Below are positions 9,501 through 18,059 of a stretch of 64,000 nucleotides of DNA, in pieces. Positions within the stretch are counted from its first letter, which is position 1, and each line of letters begins with the position of its first letter. The notes beneath the pieces are model-generated. The model did no database searches. It worked only from the letters and a program-made list of their open reading frames with translations, and was not told the DNA's origin. The stretch spans positions 1 through 64,000 of the forward strand of contig JAJPIM010000039.1 in NCBI GenBank assembly GCA_021324775.1, in the 5' to 3' direction. A program made the position numbers and the translations under genes. This DNA comes from Gemmatimonadota bacterium (GTDB taxonomy: Bacteria > Gemmatimonadota > Gemmatimonadetes > Gemmatimonadales > Gemmatimonadaceae).

Positions 9501-9717
9501 GCCCATTCTGATGACGACGCTCTGCACGCTGTTCGGACTGCTGCCGCTCGCGCTCGGCGTCGGCGCCGGCAGTGAACTGCAGCGTCCTCTCGCGCTGGCC
9601 GTGATCGGCGGATTGGCGCTCTCGACGCCGATCACGCTGTTCGTGGTCCCGACACTGGTCCTTGCTCTTCGCGGCGGACGCCCGCACCCCCTTCCAAAAC
9701 TCGTCGTCACGGGATGA
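6565..9717 (+). CDS. RND efflux pump permease (AcrB/CusA superfamily)
   Basis: A 1050-aa inner-membrane proton-driven pump. There are two homologous halves, each with one N-terminal transmembrane helix, a large periplasmic porter/docking region and a cluster of further helices. The TM4 motif LAIAIGLVIDDAVVMTEN has the Asp-Asp pair of multidrug (HAE-1) pumps, while the background resembles CusA/CzcA-like sequences. The substrate is therefore undetermined. The second half has GLIVKNGIILLDFTRLRM and RLRPILMTTLCTLFGLLPLALG. The GTG start overlaps the adaptor's stop. Polypurine repeats follow the tandem stop codons. Confidence 0.93.
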   Translation: MTLFDHLSAHRRFVYLIVALLSAAGIAAGLRLPSAIYPELTFPRITIVARGSALGARQVVFSVTRPIEEAISVVPGVSRVHSRSIRGASEITVTFAPRTDMLYALQLVQARINEVRGDLPAGLDIQAERLTPSIFPILSYNLEGGDAASLFDIARYQVRPVISRVPGVGRVDIEGTDIREIEVVCDPARLASQGLSYDDVAAAIRQAIAVDAVGRLQQDYKQLLIVTDQEAHTPEDIGNIVVTTAAGSGVRVRDLGTVALGTEDHTHIVAGDGRPAAQINITRQLGASTVAIADSVAGVMRALAPILPPGVRVEAVYDQAALVRDAVASVRDAMLIGALLAATVLLLFLRDGAMTAVSAASIPLTLAITVFAMWLAGQTFNLMTLGALAIAIGLVIDDAVVMTENIARHVALTGGADRHAAVRDAVQELIWPVCSSTITTVVVFLPLGLLEGVVGQFFIALSVTLTIAVLVSLGLALTVIPLLAGRFIGAGAGVVHDTGAMASERDPGVAAPGLVQRPGLFARLLRAAGALADWYERTLAVVLHRPWTVVAVSVVLILSGAIALRFAETGFLPEMDEGAFVLDYISPGGTALAETDRQVHVIERILGRTPEIVATSRRTGAELGLFATQQNVGDIVARLSPRSERTRGIEEVMADVRSQAERAVPRLHIEFVQILSDVINDLAGASRPVEIKLFGEQLVQLEQYAGVLAPDLRKVPGLADLYPGVSDPSAELLLHIDPAEAARVGMTPQEVGADVSGSMLGVPAGEIRRDDRSIGIRVRAPDSVRYDPLRLESLPIMGQGRRATPLSALATIRMADSRAELTRENQQQMIAVTADVDQRSLGDVMHGVLAVLKAHPAPAGIRVEVGGQYAGQQAAFRTLLIVLVLAAVSVVAVMVVQFESFVEPLVVVLVAPVSFAGAIALLLITRTPLNVSSLMGLILLVGLIVKNGIILLDFTRLRMQRGDVSLEAAIREAARIRLRPILMTTLCTLFGLLPLALGVGAGSELQRPLALAVIGGLALSTPITLFVVPTLVLALRGGRPHPLPKLVVTG

Positions 9718-9790
9718 TGACGGCCGAGAGAGGAGCAGGGCAGAAACGAGAGAGGAGCAGGGCAGAAAGGAGAGAGGAGATAAAAGGCGT
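9718..9790 (+). repeat. Polypurine tract with a duplicated unit after the pump gene
   Basis: A purine-rich stretch directly after the stop contains the near-identical unit GAGAGGAGCAGGGCAGAAA twice, then GGAGAGAGGAGATAAAAGG. Similar tracts follow the stops at 26357 and 59393. No gene is seen in it. Confidence 0.6.
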
Positions 9791-9849
9791 AACACTCGGG
9801 TAACGTGGTCTGGCTGGTGCGACACAATGCAGTCGAGGAATCCATTTTC

Positions 9850-11436
9850 ATGGGCATGAAGAGCGATATGAGCCGCCGCGAGCTGCTGCGGGCGGCGACC
9901 CGCGCTGCGGGTGGCGTGACATTTCTCGCGATCGTGCCAACCGGGTGGCGGCGGTTTCCGTTCGCGCTGCCGGCCTCAGTGCCTGCTTCTCCGGCGACGG
10001 CACCGCGAGCGCACCTCCGGCCGCTGCTCTTCACCGCGCTCCCCTATATCCAGCCGGGGCCGGCGGGGCGACTGGTGGCCGGGCAGGAATCGCTCGTGGT
10101 CGCCTGGCAAACCGAGGATCGGGCCGCGGAGTTCTCGGTCGAATACGGGGCGACGCGATCGTACGGGCAGAATACGACCGTGTCCATGACCACGCGCGAC
10201 GCCGGCGCCGGCCCCGCGGGCGGCGCACGCCGCAACTATGCGGCGACGATCTCCGGTCTCGCGCTGGGCGCGCGATACCACTACCGCGTCCGGGAGTCCG
10301 GGCGGCCGATCGTCGAGGGGTACGTGACGACACGCCGGCCGCGTGGCGTGGCCACACGCTTCGTCGCGTTCGGGGACAATGCATATGGGTCCGCTGGGCA
10401 GCGTGCGATCGCGTGGTATGCGCACCAGATGCGGCCCGACTTCGTGATGAACACGGGCGACAACGTGTACGAGGGCGGTCTGGACACGGAGTACGCGCGC
10501 TACTTCTTCCCGATCTACAACGCCGACGTCGGGGGCCCGCGGACCGGGGCTCCGCTCCTGCGCTCGGTGCCGTTCTACACCGTGCTCGGGAACCACGACG
10601 TCCACACACCTGACGCCAACGGGCTCCCGGCCGCCAATTTCGACAAGTCGCCGGACGCCCTCGCGTATTACAGCAGCCTCTATCTCCCGCTCACGGGGCC
10701 GGAAGCGCCGCCTCAGGCGACGCCCGTGATCGCGGCGGGCGATGGCGCGGCCGCGTTCGCGAAGTTTCGCGAGTGCGCTGGCCCGCGTTTCCCGCGCATG
10801 GGCAACTATTCGTTCGACTACGGGGACGCGCACTTCCTCTGTCTCGACTCCAACGTGTACGTCGATCCCACCGATGCCGGGTGGCACGATTACATCGAAA
10901 GTGACCTGGCCGCGACCGACGCGACGTGGAAGATCGTCGTGTATCATCATCCGGCATTCAACGCGGGCGACAAGCACTACAAGCACCAACACATGCGGGT
11001 CTTGAGCCCGCTATTCGAGCAGCACGGTGCCGATCTCGTCCTGTCCGGCCACGAGCACATCTACCAGCGGACGCGCCCGTTCACGTTCGTGCCGGCCGGA
11101 CCAGGGCTTGCTGCGGCGCGGGGGAAGTCCGACCGGAGAGTGCCGGGCACCTTCACCGTCGACACCGAGTTCGATGGCCGCACCAAGACCGTTCCTCGCG
11201 GGATCATTTACGTGACCACGGGGGCGGGAGGAAAGGAGTTGTACGATTCCGGCTTCACGAACGATCCGTCGCGATGGGTCCACGAGGAGGACGAGCGCGT
11301 TCCCTACACCGCCCGCATGCTCACCGACCGGCACTCGTTCACCGTGATCGACGTGGATGCGAAGCGCCTGCTACTCCGGCAGATCGATGAGGCCGGACAC
11401 GAGTCCGATCGTATCGTGGTGAGCAAGCCGGCTTGA
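9850..11436 (+). CDS. Tat-exported purple-acid-phosphatase-like metallophosphoesterase
   Basis: Secreted dinuclear-metal phosphoesterase. The N-terminus carries a twin-arginine signal (MSRRELLRAATRAAG then a hydrophobic stretch). A fibronectin-III-like N-terminal domain follows (QTEDRAAEFSVEYG to HYRVRESG). The catalytic domain shows the ordered metal ligands FGDNAYG, NTGDNVY, LGNHD, VYHHPAF and SGHEHIYQR. The family hydrolyses phosphate mono- or diesters; the substrate here is unknown. The frame is open from GTG 9805; ATG 9850, 9856 or 9868 are better starts because they put the twin arginine close to the N-terminus. It is probably a single-gene transcript. Confidence 0.9.
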   Translation: MGMKSDMSRRELLRAATRAAGGVTFLAIVPTGWRRFPFALPASVPASPATAPRAHLRPLLFTALPYIQPGPAGRLVAGQESLVVAWQTEDRAAEFSVEYGATRSYGQNTTVSMTTRDAGAGPAGGARRNYAATISGLALGARYHYRVRESGRPIVEGYVTTRRPRGVATRFVAFGDNAYGSAGQRAIAWYAHQMRPDFVMNTGDNVYEGGLDTEYARYFFPIYNADVGGPRTGAPLLRSVPFYTVLGNHDVHTPDANGLPAANFDKSPDALAYYSSLYLPLTGPEAPPQATPVIAAGDGAAAFAKFRECAGPRFPRMGNYSFDYGDAHFLCLDSNVYVDPTDAGWHDYIESDLAATDATWKIVVYHHPAFNAGDKHYKHQHMRVLSPLFEQHGADLVLSGHEHIYQRTRPFTFVPAGPGLAAARGKSDRRVPGTFTVDTEFDGRTKTVPRGIIYVTTGAGGKELYDSGFTNDPSRWVHEEDERVPYTARMLTDRHSFTVIDVDAKRLLLRQIDEAGHESDRIVVSKPA

Positions 11437-11471
11437 CGTGTGTGCCCGGGGGCATGGCAGGAGCGAACCCA

Positions 11472-11500
11472 TTGCGGGCTGATTTAGGAATACCTAATAT
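11472..11500 (+). promoter_or_regulatory. Sigma-70-like promoter overlapping a small palindrome
   Basis: TTGCGG (11472-11477), a 17-bp spacer and TAATAT (11495-11500) lie 8 bp before the porin ATG. The palindrome TTAGG-AATA-CCTAA (11484-11497) overlaps the -10 element, as an operator would. The AT-rich patch stands out from the surroundings. With so short a spacing the mRNA leader would be very short. Confidence 0.45.
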
Positions 11501-11508
11501 ATCGCACA

Positions 11509-13587
11509 ATGCGAGGCGAAACTCGGATATTGGCAGTCCGTATCCCCGACTTGTGCCAGGCTATTGCCGACCGGTGGCGTTCACGCGAGCCGCTGTCTGA
11601 CGCTGGCCGTGTCCGCACACTCCGGCGGGGGCTGGGGATCGCGGGCCTTTGCGCAATACCGGCCGCTCGAGCGGTCGCCCAAGGCGTGGGGATCGCCGCG
11701 CCCGGGGCGGAGTGGAGTGCCTGGGAGGTGGGCGCTCAGGTGGGTTATAGCCAGGGCGACGTAACCCGAGTCGTGCAGGCTGCCAATCCCACGGGCGCGC
11801 GGGCGACGTTCGGCCGGCCCGATGGAGGTGTTCACATCGGGTACGACCACGTGGGCGGCCCGCATCTGCTGCTCGGCGCTGAGGCCGATGTCTCATTTCC
11901 GTATTTCTACGAGGACGGAGCCGTCGCCTCGCCGTCGCCCGCGCGGTCCGTCGACATGAGCGAAAAGATCGACCTCATCTCGGCGTTGCGTGCCAGGTTC
12001 GGCTACGCTCGGGAGCGGTGGGCGATCTATGGCACCGGGGGGCTTGCCCTGGCCGAGACGCACGTCACGGACGATGCTGCGGCTCTGAGCGCCGGTCAGG
12101 GCCGAGTGCTGCGCTGGCAGCCGGGATGGGTGATGGGAGCGGGGACCGAACTCGCCATCAGTACTGATTGGAAAGCGAGAGTCGAATACGTCTACACGCG
12201 TCTTAGCCCTGCGGCAGTCGCGTTCGCTGGAGGGATGGGGATCAGGTCGGGTGCAGAGCTCAACGGGCTGCGAGTGGGCCTCACGAGAAGCTTTCGGTTT
12301 CGACGTGCACGGGCCGCGAGGGATATCGGCCCTCCGGTTGCGCCAGAGGCTGCGCGATGGACGATGCACGGCCAGGCAACCGCCGTCGAGCAGGGCTATT
12401 TCGGTTTTCGCTCGCCGTATGAAGGGGCGAACAGTCTCACTGGAGCGAGTCAAGTCAAGAATACCGTGAGCGCGACGGCGTTCTTGGGTGTTCGTCTCTG
12501 GGGCGGCGCCGCCGTGTACGCCAATCCGGAGATCGACCAGGGCTTTGGTCTGAACGACACGCACGGTGTGGCCGCCTTCCCGAATGGAGAGGCGCAGAAG
12601 GCCAGCTTCCCTTTACCGCGTTTCGTCCCCGACCGGCTGTTTCTGAAGCAGACATTCGGGCTTGGTGGCGAACGCGAGACGGTCGCCGATGGTCCGAATC
12701 AACTGGCCGAGACGCGCGACGTCTCGCGCGTCACACTCGTCGCCGGCCGGCTCGCCGTGACGGATTACTTCGACAACAACCGCTTCGCAAACGATCCGCG
12801 CATCAACTTCCTCAATTGGAACATCTATGGAGCGGGCGCCTACGACTGGACGATGGACCAACTCAGTTGGACGTGGGGGACGCTCGCCGATCTCAACGAG
12901 AAAACCTGGGCGGTCCGGGCCGGCTACTTCCTGTTGCCGACGGTCTCGAGCACCAACTCGTTCGACATGCACATCCCCGAGCGCGGTGAATACGTGGCGG
13001 AGGGAGAATGGCGCTACGCGCTGGGCGAGCAGCCGGGCGCGCTACGCGCATTCGGCTGGGTGAATCATGGGACGATGGGATCGTACGCGGCCGCTCTCGC
13101 ACTTCCCACGACATCGCCCGGGTATCCAGACATCGCGCTGACACGTTCGGTGCGGACGAATCCCGGGGTGGTGCTCAACGCGGAGCAGGCGATCACCGGG
13201 GACATCGGCCTCTTCTCACGTGCGAGCTGGAGTCCCGGGCGTGTCGAGATCCTCGGCGGGACAGACTGTAGCCAGAGCTGGTCGCTGGGGACCGTGCTTC
13301 AGGGACGCATGTGGGGACGCCCCGCAGATGCGATCGGCCTGAGTGGAGCGATCGGCGGCCTGTCATCGGTGGCGCGAGCGTATTTCGCGGCCGGCGGTCT
13401 CGGAATCCTGATTGGCGATGGGCGACTCGACTACCGGCCCGAAGCTGTGTCCGAGGGTTACTACTCGTTCGCCTTCAGCAGATGGGCGACGCTCAGCTTC
13501 GACTATCAATTCGTCGCTGACCCGGGCTACAACGCTGACCGCGGGCCCGTTTCGATCTTCGCCCTGCGGATGCGAGCTGCGTTCTGA
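11509..13587 (+). CDS. Outer-membrane protein: N-terminal small barrel fused to OprB-type carbohydrate porin
   Basis: A 692-aa exported protein. After a signal-like segment (GLGIAGLCAIPAARAVAQ, about residues 40-57), residues about 65-265 look like an Omp25/31-type 8-stranded barrel: alternating strands, a RFGYARERWAIYGTGGLAL strand, and the terminal aromatic strand ending SFRF. Residues about 280-692 resemble the carbohydrate-selective porin OprB (FLNWNIYGAGAYDWTMD, WAVRAGYFLLPTVSS) and end in the barrel-insertion Phe (MRAAF). The signal peptide begins unusually far from the first ATG, so the true start may lie downstream. Fusions of this type occur in some alphaproteobacteria; the substrate is unknown. 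Confidence 0.72.
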   Translation: MRGETRILAVRIPDLCQAIADRWRSREPLSDAGRVRTLRRGLGIAGLCAIPAARAVAQGVGIAAPGAEWSAWEVGAQVGYSQGDVTRVVQAANPTGARATFGRPDGGVHIGYDHVGGPHLLLGAEADVSFPYFYEDGAVASPSPARSVDMSEKIDLISALRARFGYARERWAIYGTGGLALAETHVTDDAAALSAGQGRVLRWQPGWVMGAGTELAISTDWKARVEYVYTRLSPAAVAFAGGMGIRSGAELNGLRVGLTRSFRFRRARAARDIGPPVAPEAARWTMHGQATAVEQGYFGFRSPYEGANSLTGASQVKNTVSATAFLGVRLWGGAAVYANPEIDQGFGLNDTHGVAAFPNGEAQKASFPLPRFVPDRLFLKQTFGLGGERETVADGPNQLAETRDVSRVTLVAGRLAVTDYFDNNRFANDPRINFLNWNIYGAGAYDWTMDQLSWTWGTLADLNEKTWAVRAGYFLLPTVSSTNSFDMHIPERGEYVAEGEWRYALGEQPGALRAFGWVNHGTMGSYAAALALPTTSPGYPDIALTRSVRTNPGVVLNAEQAITGDIGLFSRASWSPGRVEILGGTDCSQSWSLGTVLQGRMWGRPADAIGLSGAIGGLSSVARAYFAAGGLGILIGDGRLDYRPEAVSEGYYSFAFSRWATLSFDYQFVADPGYNADRGPVSIFALRMRAAF

Positions 13588-13670
13588 CGCCGCGACAGTG
13601 GCGCCCCCGACACCTCGCCGGCATCGGGCCAACGTAGCGTCCGGCCGCGACGAGCTGTAACGTCGGAGGC

Positions 13671-14825
13671 ATGCCGCGGCCAACCCAGCACGAACTGCCC
13701 GATCCCGGAGATCGCCCGCCCGAGATCAACTGGCGGGTCGCGTTCGTGTTGTTCACGCTCGCCGGGCTGCTGCGGTTTCTCTACTTCTATCTCGACGATG
13801 TGACGCGCGGCTTCCCGGGTACGCTCGTTCGCCGTGCGCTCGAGGAATCCACGGGAGCGTACGCGGCATTGCTGCTGTTCCCGCTGATTGTGGTGGTGGA
13901 GCGGCGGTATCCGCTTTCGGCGGGGCGGTGGCGCCGAAGCTGGCCCGTGCACGCGGCCGCCTACGCCGTCTACACCGCTGGGCATACGACGCTGCTGGCG
14001 CTCAGCCGCGCCGCAATCTATCCGCTCATCGGACACGGCCCGTACGACTACGGGCGGATGCCGGTCCGTTATTTCATGGAGTCGGCCGAAGACGTCATCA
14101 CCTACGTCGTCCTGGCTGGCATCCTCACTTTCATGCGCGTGCAGCAGTACCTGCGCGATCGCGAAGTGCGGGCTGCGACGCTCGAACGCGATGCTGCGAA
14201 TGCGCGGCTGGAGGTGCTGAGCCTTCGGCTGCAGCCGCATTTCCTGTTCAACGCGCTCAACACGATCTCGTCCACCGTCTACGACGACCCGGTCGCCGCC
14301 GACGACCTGATCGGACGTCTCGGCGATTTGTTGCGGCGGGCGCTGCGGACGAGTGAGCGGCAGGAAGTGACGCTTGATGAAGAAATCGAGACCCTCCGAG
14401 CCTATCTCTCGTTCGTCGAGGCGCGGTTCGGGGACCGAGTCCACTGTACGCTCGATGCGGCGCCAGCGTGCGCAGCGATGGGGGTGCCGCCGCTCCTCCT
14501 GCAGCCGCTCGTCGAGAACGCCGTCGTGCACGGGGCAGCCGCCGAGTTCGGAAACACGGACATCATGATCCGGATCCGGTGTGATGGCGGAGATCTGGCA
14601 ATTCTCATCGAGAATACCGTGGTGGGCCCCTTACCAGACGCGTGGCGGGCGGGAACGGGTCTCGGGACGACGCGGGACCGGTTGCGGCTGTTGTACGGTG
14701 CGCGGGCCTCGCTGGACGCCATCGCGGCCGATGGCTCGTATCGGGTGACGGTGCGGCTGCCTGCCCGCGCGGTCCCCGCGATCGTGTCCGAGCCCGGTGC
14801 GGAACATGCGCGCGCTGATCGCTGA
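13671..14825 (+). CDS. LytS/YpdA-type sensor histidine kinase
   Basis: A 384-aa membrane kinase of the His_kinase (LytS/AlgZ) class. A good GGAGG ribosome binding site precedes the ATG. There are about four transmembrane segments in residues 20-150. The phospho-acceptor His190 lies in LRLQPHFLFNALNTISS, and the ATPase domain has LLLQPLVENAVVHG and GTGLGTTRDRLRLLYG. The 3' end overlaps the LytTR regulator gene, so the two are co-translated and form a pair. Confidence 0.92.
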   Translation: MPRPTQHELPDPGDRPPEINWRVAFVLFTLAGLLRFLYFYLDDVTRGFPGTLVRRALEESTGAYAALLLFPLIVVVERRYPLSAGRWRRSWPVHAAAYAVYTAGHTTLLALSRAAIYPLIGHGPYDYGRMPVRYFMESAEDVITYVVLAGILTFMRVQQYLRDREVRAATLERDAANARLEVLSLRLQPHFLFNALNTISSTVYDDPVAADDLIGRLGDLLRRALRTSERQEVTLDEEIETLRAYLSFVEARFGDRVHCTLDAAPACAAMGVPPLLLQPLVENAVVHGAAAEFGNTDIMIRIRCDGGDLAILIENTVVGPLPDAWRAGTGLGTTRDRLRLLYGARASLDAIAADGSYRVTVRLPARAVPAIVSEPGAEHARADR

Positions 14826-15567
14826 TGACGAGGCGCCGGCCCGCGCGAAGATCCGCCGCATGCTGGCGGCGGCGGGTGACGTCGAGATCATCGGTGAAGT
14901 GTCGACGGGGCGCGAGGCGATCGCCGCGATCAAGCGTACCGGCCCGGATATCGTTTTTCTCGACATCCAAATGCCCGGACTGGACGGGGTCGGGGTAGCT
15001 GAGGCGCTCGATCGCGACGGCGGCCCGTACGTCGTCTTCGTAAGTGCGCACGCCGACCACGCGATGCGTGCCTTTGAAGTCGGCGCGGTGGATTACCTCT
15101 TGAAGCCGTTCACCCCCGACCGGTTCGATCGCATGCTGGAGCGCGCGCGCGAGCGGATCCGGGGCGACAATGGGGCGGGTCCCCGAGGCGGAGGCGCGCA
15201 GCCACCGGCGGTACAGGGAGGGGGCGCCAAATATCTGCGCCGCATCCTCGTGATCGCGGAGGGCCGAGCGCTGTTTCTGCCGATCGAGCGGATCGATCGT
15301 GCAGAATCGGAGCGCAACTACGTGGTGCTGCACAGTGGTGCCAATCGTCACCGGCTGCGTACGACCATCGGGTCGTTGGCCGAACGGCTGGATCCCGCGC
15401 AGTTCCTGCGCGTTAACCGGTCCCAGATCATCCGGCTGGATGCCATTCGTGAGATGCACGAGTGGTCGCACGGCGATTTCCGCGTCGTGATGCAGGATGG
15501 GACGGAACTGAACTGGAGCCGGCGATACCGGGCGAGCGCGGCGGAGGAATTCGGTCTGGGCGGCTAG
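14806..15567 (+). CDS. LytTR-family response regulator
   Basis: Receiver domain at residues about 1-115 with Asp53 (DIVFLDIQMPGLDG) and the DYLLKPF lysine. After a Gly/Pro linker comes a LytTR DNA-binding domain (about 145-250; IERIDRAESERNYVVLHSG, RVNRSQIIRLDAI). LytTR proteins bind direct repeats upstream of their targets. ATG 14806 is preferred over GTG 14797 in the same frame; both lie inside the end of the kinase gene. Targets cannot be read from this sequence; the PQQ enzyme gene downstream is 115 bp away. Confidence 0.92.
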   Translation: MRALIADDEAPARAKIRRMLAAAGDVEIIGEVSTGREAIAAIKRTGPDIVFLDIQMPGLDGVGVAEALDRDGGPYVVFVSAHADHAMRAFEVGAVDYLLKPFTPDRFDRMLERARERIRGDNGAGPRGGGAQPPAVQGGGAKYLRRILVIAEGRALFLPIERIDRAESERNYVVLHSGANRHRLRTTIGSLAERLDPAQFLRVNRSQIIRLDAIREMHEWSHGDFRVVMQDGTELNWSRRYRASAAEEFGLGG

Positions 15568-15682
15568 CGCGTTCATCCTCGCCGAATCCCGTTGGTCCCG
15601 GTTGTGACCTGCTCGTCCCAGGCGGCTTCGCGGACACCGTCCGGACCCATAGCTTCGAGGCGACCCTCACCAGGACGCGTTC

Positions 15683-17671
15683 GTGGATCCAGTCCGGCTG
15701 CCTCTCGTTGCTCGTTCGCGCCTTCGTGGCGCGATGGGTTTGGTCAGTCTGTTCGTGCTGCCGGTGTGTGGTGCCGGCGCCCAAACCGGGTCCTCCGACG
15801 AGTGGGTCGCGTACGGGCACGACCAGTCCGGCAGCAAGTTCTCGCCGCTCGCGCAGATCACGCGCGGCAACGTCAATACCCTGGCCGTGGCGTGGACGTA
15901 CCGGACCGGCGAGCTAGGTGTTGCGACACAGCAACCTCCCAAGCTCGAGGCGAAGCCGCTCCTGGTGGACGGGACGCTGTATCTCTCCACGCCATTCGGC
16001 CGCGTGGTCGCACTCGATCCGGCGACCGGCGCGGCGCGGTGGACCTTTGACGCACACCTTGATCGGGGTGGCGACTGGGGAGACTTCGCCAACCGGGGTG
16101 TCTCGACGTGGCTCGACCCTGGTGCCGCCCGTGGCGCAGTGTGCCGGCGACGCATCTACCTCGGCACCATCGACGCGCGGATCATCGCGCTCGACGCGGT
16201 GACGGGTGCCGTGTGCCGAGGATTCGGCGACAGCGGGACAGTGAACCTGCGGCGGGGTTTGCACAACGTGCCGTACTATCCTGAGGAGTATGAACTGACA
16301 TCGCCGCCCGCAGTGGTGAACGGCGTGATCGTCGCCGGCTCCGGCGTGGCCGACAACAACCGCCTCAACGCCGCCAGCGGTGAAGTGCGTGCGTACGACG
16401 CGCGGACGGGCGCGCTCCGCTGGAGCTGGGATCCAATCCCGCGCGACTCCGCCGATCCGGCGTGGAGGACTTGGCACGGCCCGATGGCGCACATCACCGG
16501 TGCGGCGAACGCGTGGTCGGTGATCGCCGCAGACTCGGCGCGCGGCCTGGTGTTCGTCCCGACCACGAGTCCCAGTCCGGACTACTACGGCGGCGAGCGC
16601 ACCGGCGACAACCGGTATGCGAACTCGATCGTCGCGCTGCGAGTGTCGTCGGGCGCCGTGGTGTGGTCGTTCCAGACCGTGCATCACGATCTGTGGGATT
16701 ACGACAACGCGTCCCCGCCGGCGCTGGTGACCATCACGCACGACGGCAAGCGCGCCGACGTGGTGCTGCAGGCCACCAAGACCGGCCAACTCTTCGTGCT
16801 GGACCGGGATACGGGAAAGCCGGTCTTTCCCGTCGAAGAGCGGCCAGTGCCCGCGAGCCAGCTCTTCAGCGAGCACGCCTCGCCGACGCAGCCGTTCAAC
16901 ACGGTGATCCCGCCGCTCAGTCCCCAGGGGCTGACTCTCGACGACGTATGGGGGCCGACGCCCGAGATCCGCGAGGCGTGCCTCGCCATGGTGCGGCCCC
17001 TTCGTAACGAGGGGGTGTTCACGCCGCCCAGCCTGCAGGGGACCGTCTCGCGACCCTCCAACATCGGCGGCGCGCAGTGGGGCGGTGTGGCATTCGACCC
17101 GCAGCGAGAGATCGCCGTCGTGCCGGTCAACACGATCGCGGCCCGGGTGCAGCTCATCCCGCTCGACCAGATCGATACGGCCGAAGCGACGAAGAACTCT
17201 TCGCGCCTGGGGGATCAGTACACCCGGATGCACGGCACGCCATACGTGATGCGGCGCAACATGATCAAGACCTCGGACGGAGTCCCGTGCACGAAACCAC
17301 CGTGGGGCTTGCTCGTCGCGATCGATCTCAGGACCGGTGCGCGGGCGTGGAGCGTTCCGCTCGGCGATCCTACGACCCTGCTGCCGGAGCTAGGTGGACT
17401 GTCCGCGGCGCCGCTCGGCACGCCCAACCTCGGTGGTCCGATCGTCACGGCAGGAGGCCTGGTGTTCATCGGCGCGACGTTCGATCACGTCCTGCGGGCG
17501 TTCGACATCGAGACCGGGCGGCAGTTGTGGCAGGGACCGTTGCCGGGTGGCGCGCGTGCGACGCCGATGACGTATCAGGCGGCGGGGCGGCAATACGTCG
17601 TCATTTCCGTCGGCGGCAGCGAGGATTGGGGCAAAGGGGATTACCTCGTCGCGTTTGCGTTGCCAAGGTGA
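15683..17671 (+). CDS. PQQ-dependent dehydrogenase (membrane/periplasmic, beta-propeller)
   Basis: A 662-aa quinoprotein-like enzyme. The signal segment is GLVSLFVLPVCGAGAQ. An eight-bladed propeller carries tryptophan-docking repeats (LVVDGTLYLSTPFGRVVALDPATGAARWTF, IVALRVSSGAVVWSFQTVHHDLWDYDNASPP, LVAIDLRTGARAWSVPLG). HHDLWDYD is typical of membrane glucose/quinate-type dehydrogenases and related enzymes. No cytochrome c CXXCH motif is present, so electrons would pass to a separate acceptor. No PQQ biosynthesis genes are in the window. GTG 15683 or ATG 15734 could be the start. The substrate is undetermined. Confidence 0.88.
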   Translation: MDPVRLPLVARSRLRGAMGLVSLFVLPVCGAGAQTGSSDEWVAYGHDQSGSKFSPLAQITRGNVNTLAVAWTYRTGELGVATQQPPKLEAKPLLVDGTLYLSTPFGRVVALDPATGAARWTFDAHLDRGGDWGDFANRGVSTWLDPGAARGAVCRRRIYLGTIDARIIALDAVTGAVCRGFGDSGTVNLRRGLHNVPYYPEEYELTSPPAVVNGVIVAGSGVADNNRLNAASGEVRAYDARTGALRWSWDPIPRDSADPAWRTWHGPMAHITGAANAWSVIAADSARGLVFVPTTSPSPDYYGGERTGDNRYANSIVALRVSSGAVVWSFQTVHHDLWDYDNASPPALVTITHDGKRADVVLQATKTGQLFVLDRDTGKPVFPVEERPVPASQLFSEHASPTQPFNTVIPPLSPQGLTLDDVWGPTPEIREACLAMVRPLRNEGVFTPPSLQGTVSRPSNIGGAQWGGVAFDPQREIAVVPVNTIAARVQLIPLDQIDTAEATKNSSRLGDQYTRMHGTPYVMRRNMIKTSDGVPCTKPPWGLLVAIDLRTGARAWSVPLGDPTTLLPELGGLSAAPLGTPNLGGPIVTAGGLVFIGATFDHVLRAFDIETGRQLWQGPLPGGARATPMTYQAAGRQYVVISVGGSEDWGKGDYLVAFALPR

Positions 17672-17784
17672 GGGTGTGCCGAAGCACCGGCAATCATGCC
17701 AAGGCGGAAGGGTACCAGGGACGAAATGGTGTGATGCTGATGGTTCTGATGCTGGACCAACCGCGTTGGCTGCCGCATCCGTCT

Positions 17785-17808
17785 GGGGGCCGTTCACGAA
17801 CGGCCCCC
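17785..17808. repeat. Hairpin of the GCATCCGT family, copy 1
   Basis: GGGGGCCGTTC and GAACGGCCCCC form a perfect 11-bp stem with a 2-nt loop, preceded by CCGCATCCGTC at 17773-17783. Related sites with the same GCATCCGT leader lie at 39725 and 47180. Confidence 0.65.
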
Positions 17809-17904
17809 GCTGCGTGGGCCGATGCAATGTGGCGCGCCCGTGGAGTGTCGGCTGACGTCGCGGGGGGCATGACGGGATGGCGACGGTGCGACGATTGCAT
17901 CGAT

Positions 17905-18055
17905 GGGCCGGTCGCGACCGGCCCCTACCAGGGGCGAATGGTGCGGCAGCACCGGCCAGCGTTTGCGGGAACGAAGGTACGGCAGGACCGGCCAGCGTTT
18001 GCAGGGACGAATTGTGCGGCAGGACCGCAGGGTGCGCGGCAGGACCGGCGGCTAT
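17905..18055. repeat. Palindromic repeat plus 36/37-bp tandem units
   Basis: The perfect palindrome GGGCCGGTCGCGACCGGCCC occupies 17905-17924 and is followed by CTACCAGGGGCGAAT. Two tandem units come next (17941-17976 and 17977-18013), sharing CGGCAGSACCGGCCAGCGTTTGC and ending in GRACGAA, then decayed partial units to about 18050. This fills most of the gene-free stretch 17672-18059. No gene is seen there. Confidence 0.75.
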
Positions 18056-18059
18056 TGCG

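Noticed and set aside
6565-9717. Assignment as a heavy-metal pump (CusA/CzcA)
   Set aside because: The TM4 motif has the DD pair of multidrug pumps and lacks the DFG-type metal signature, so the substrate is left open.
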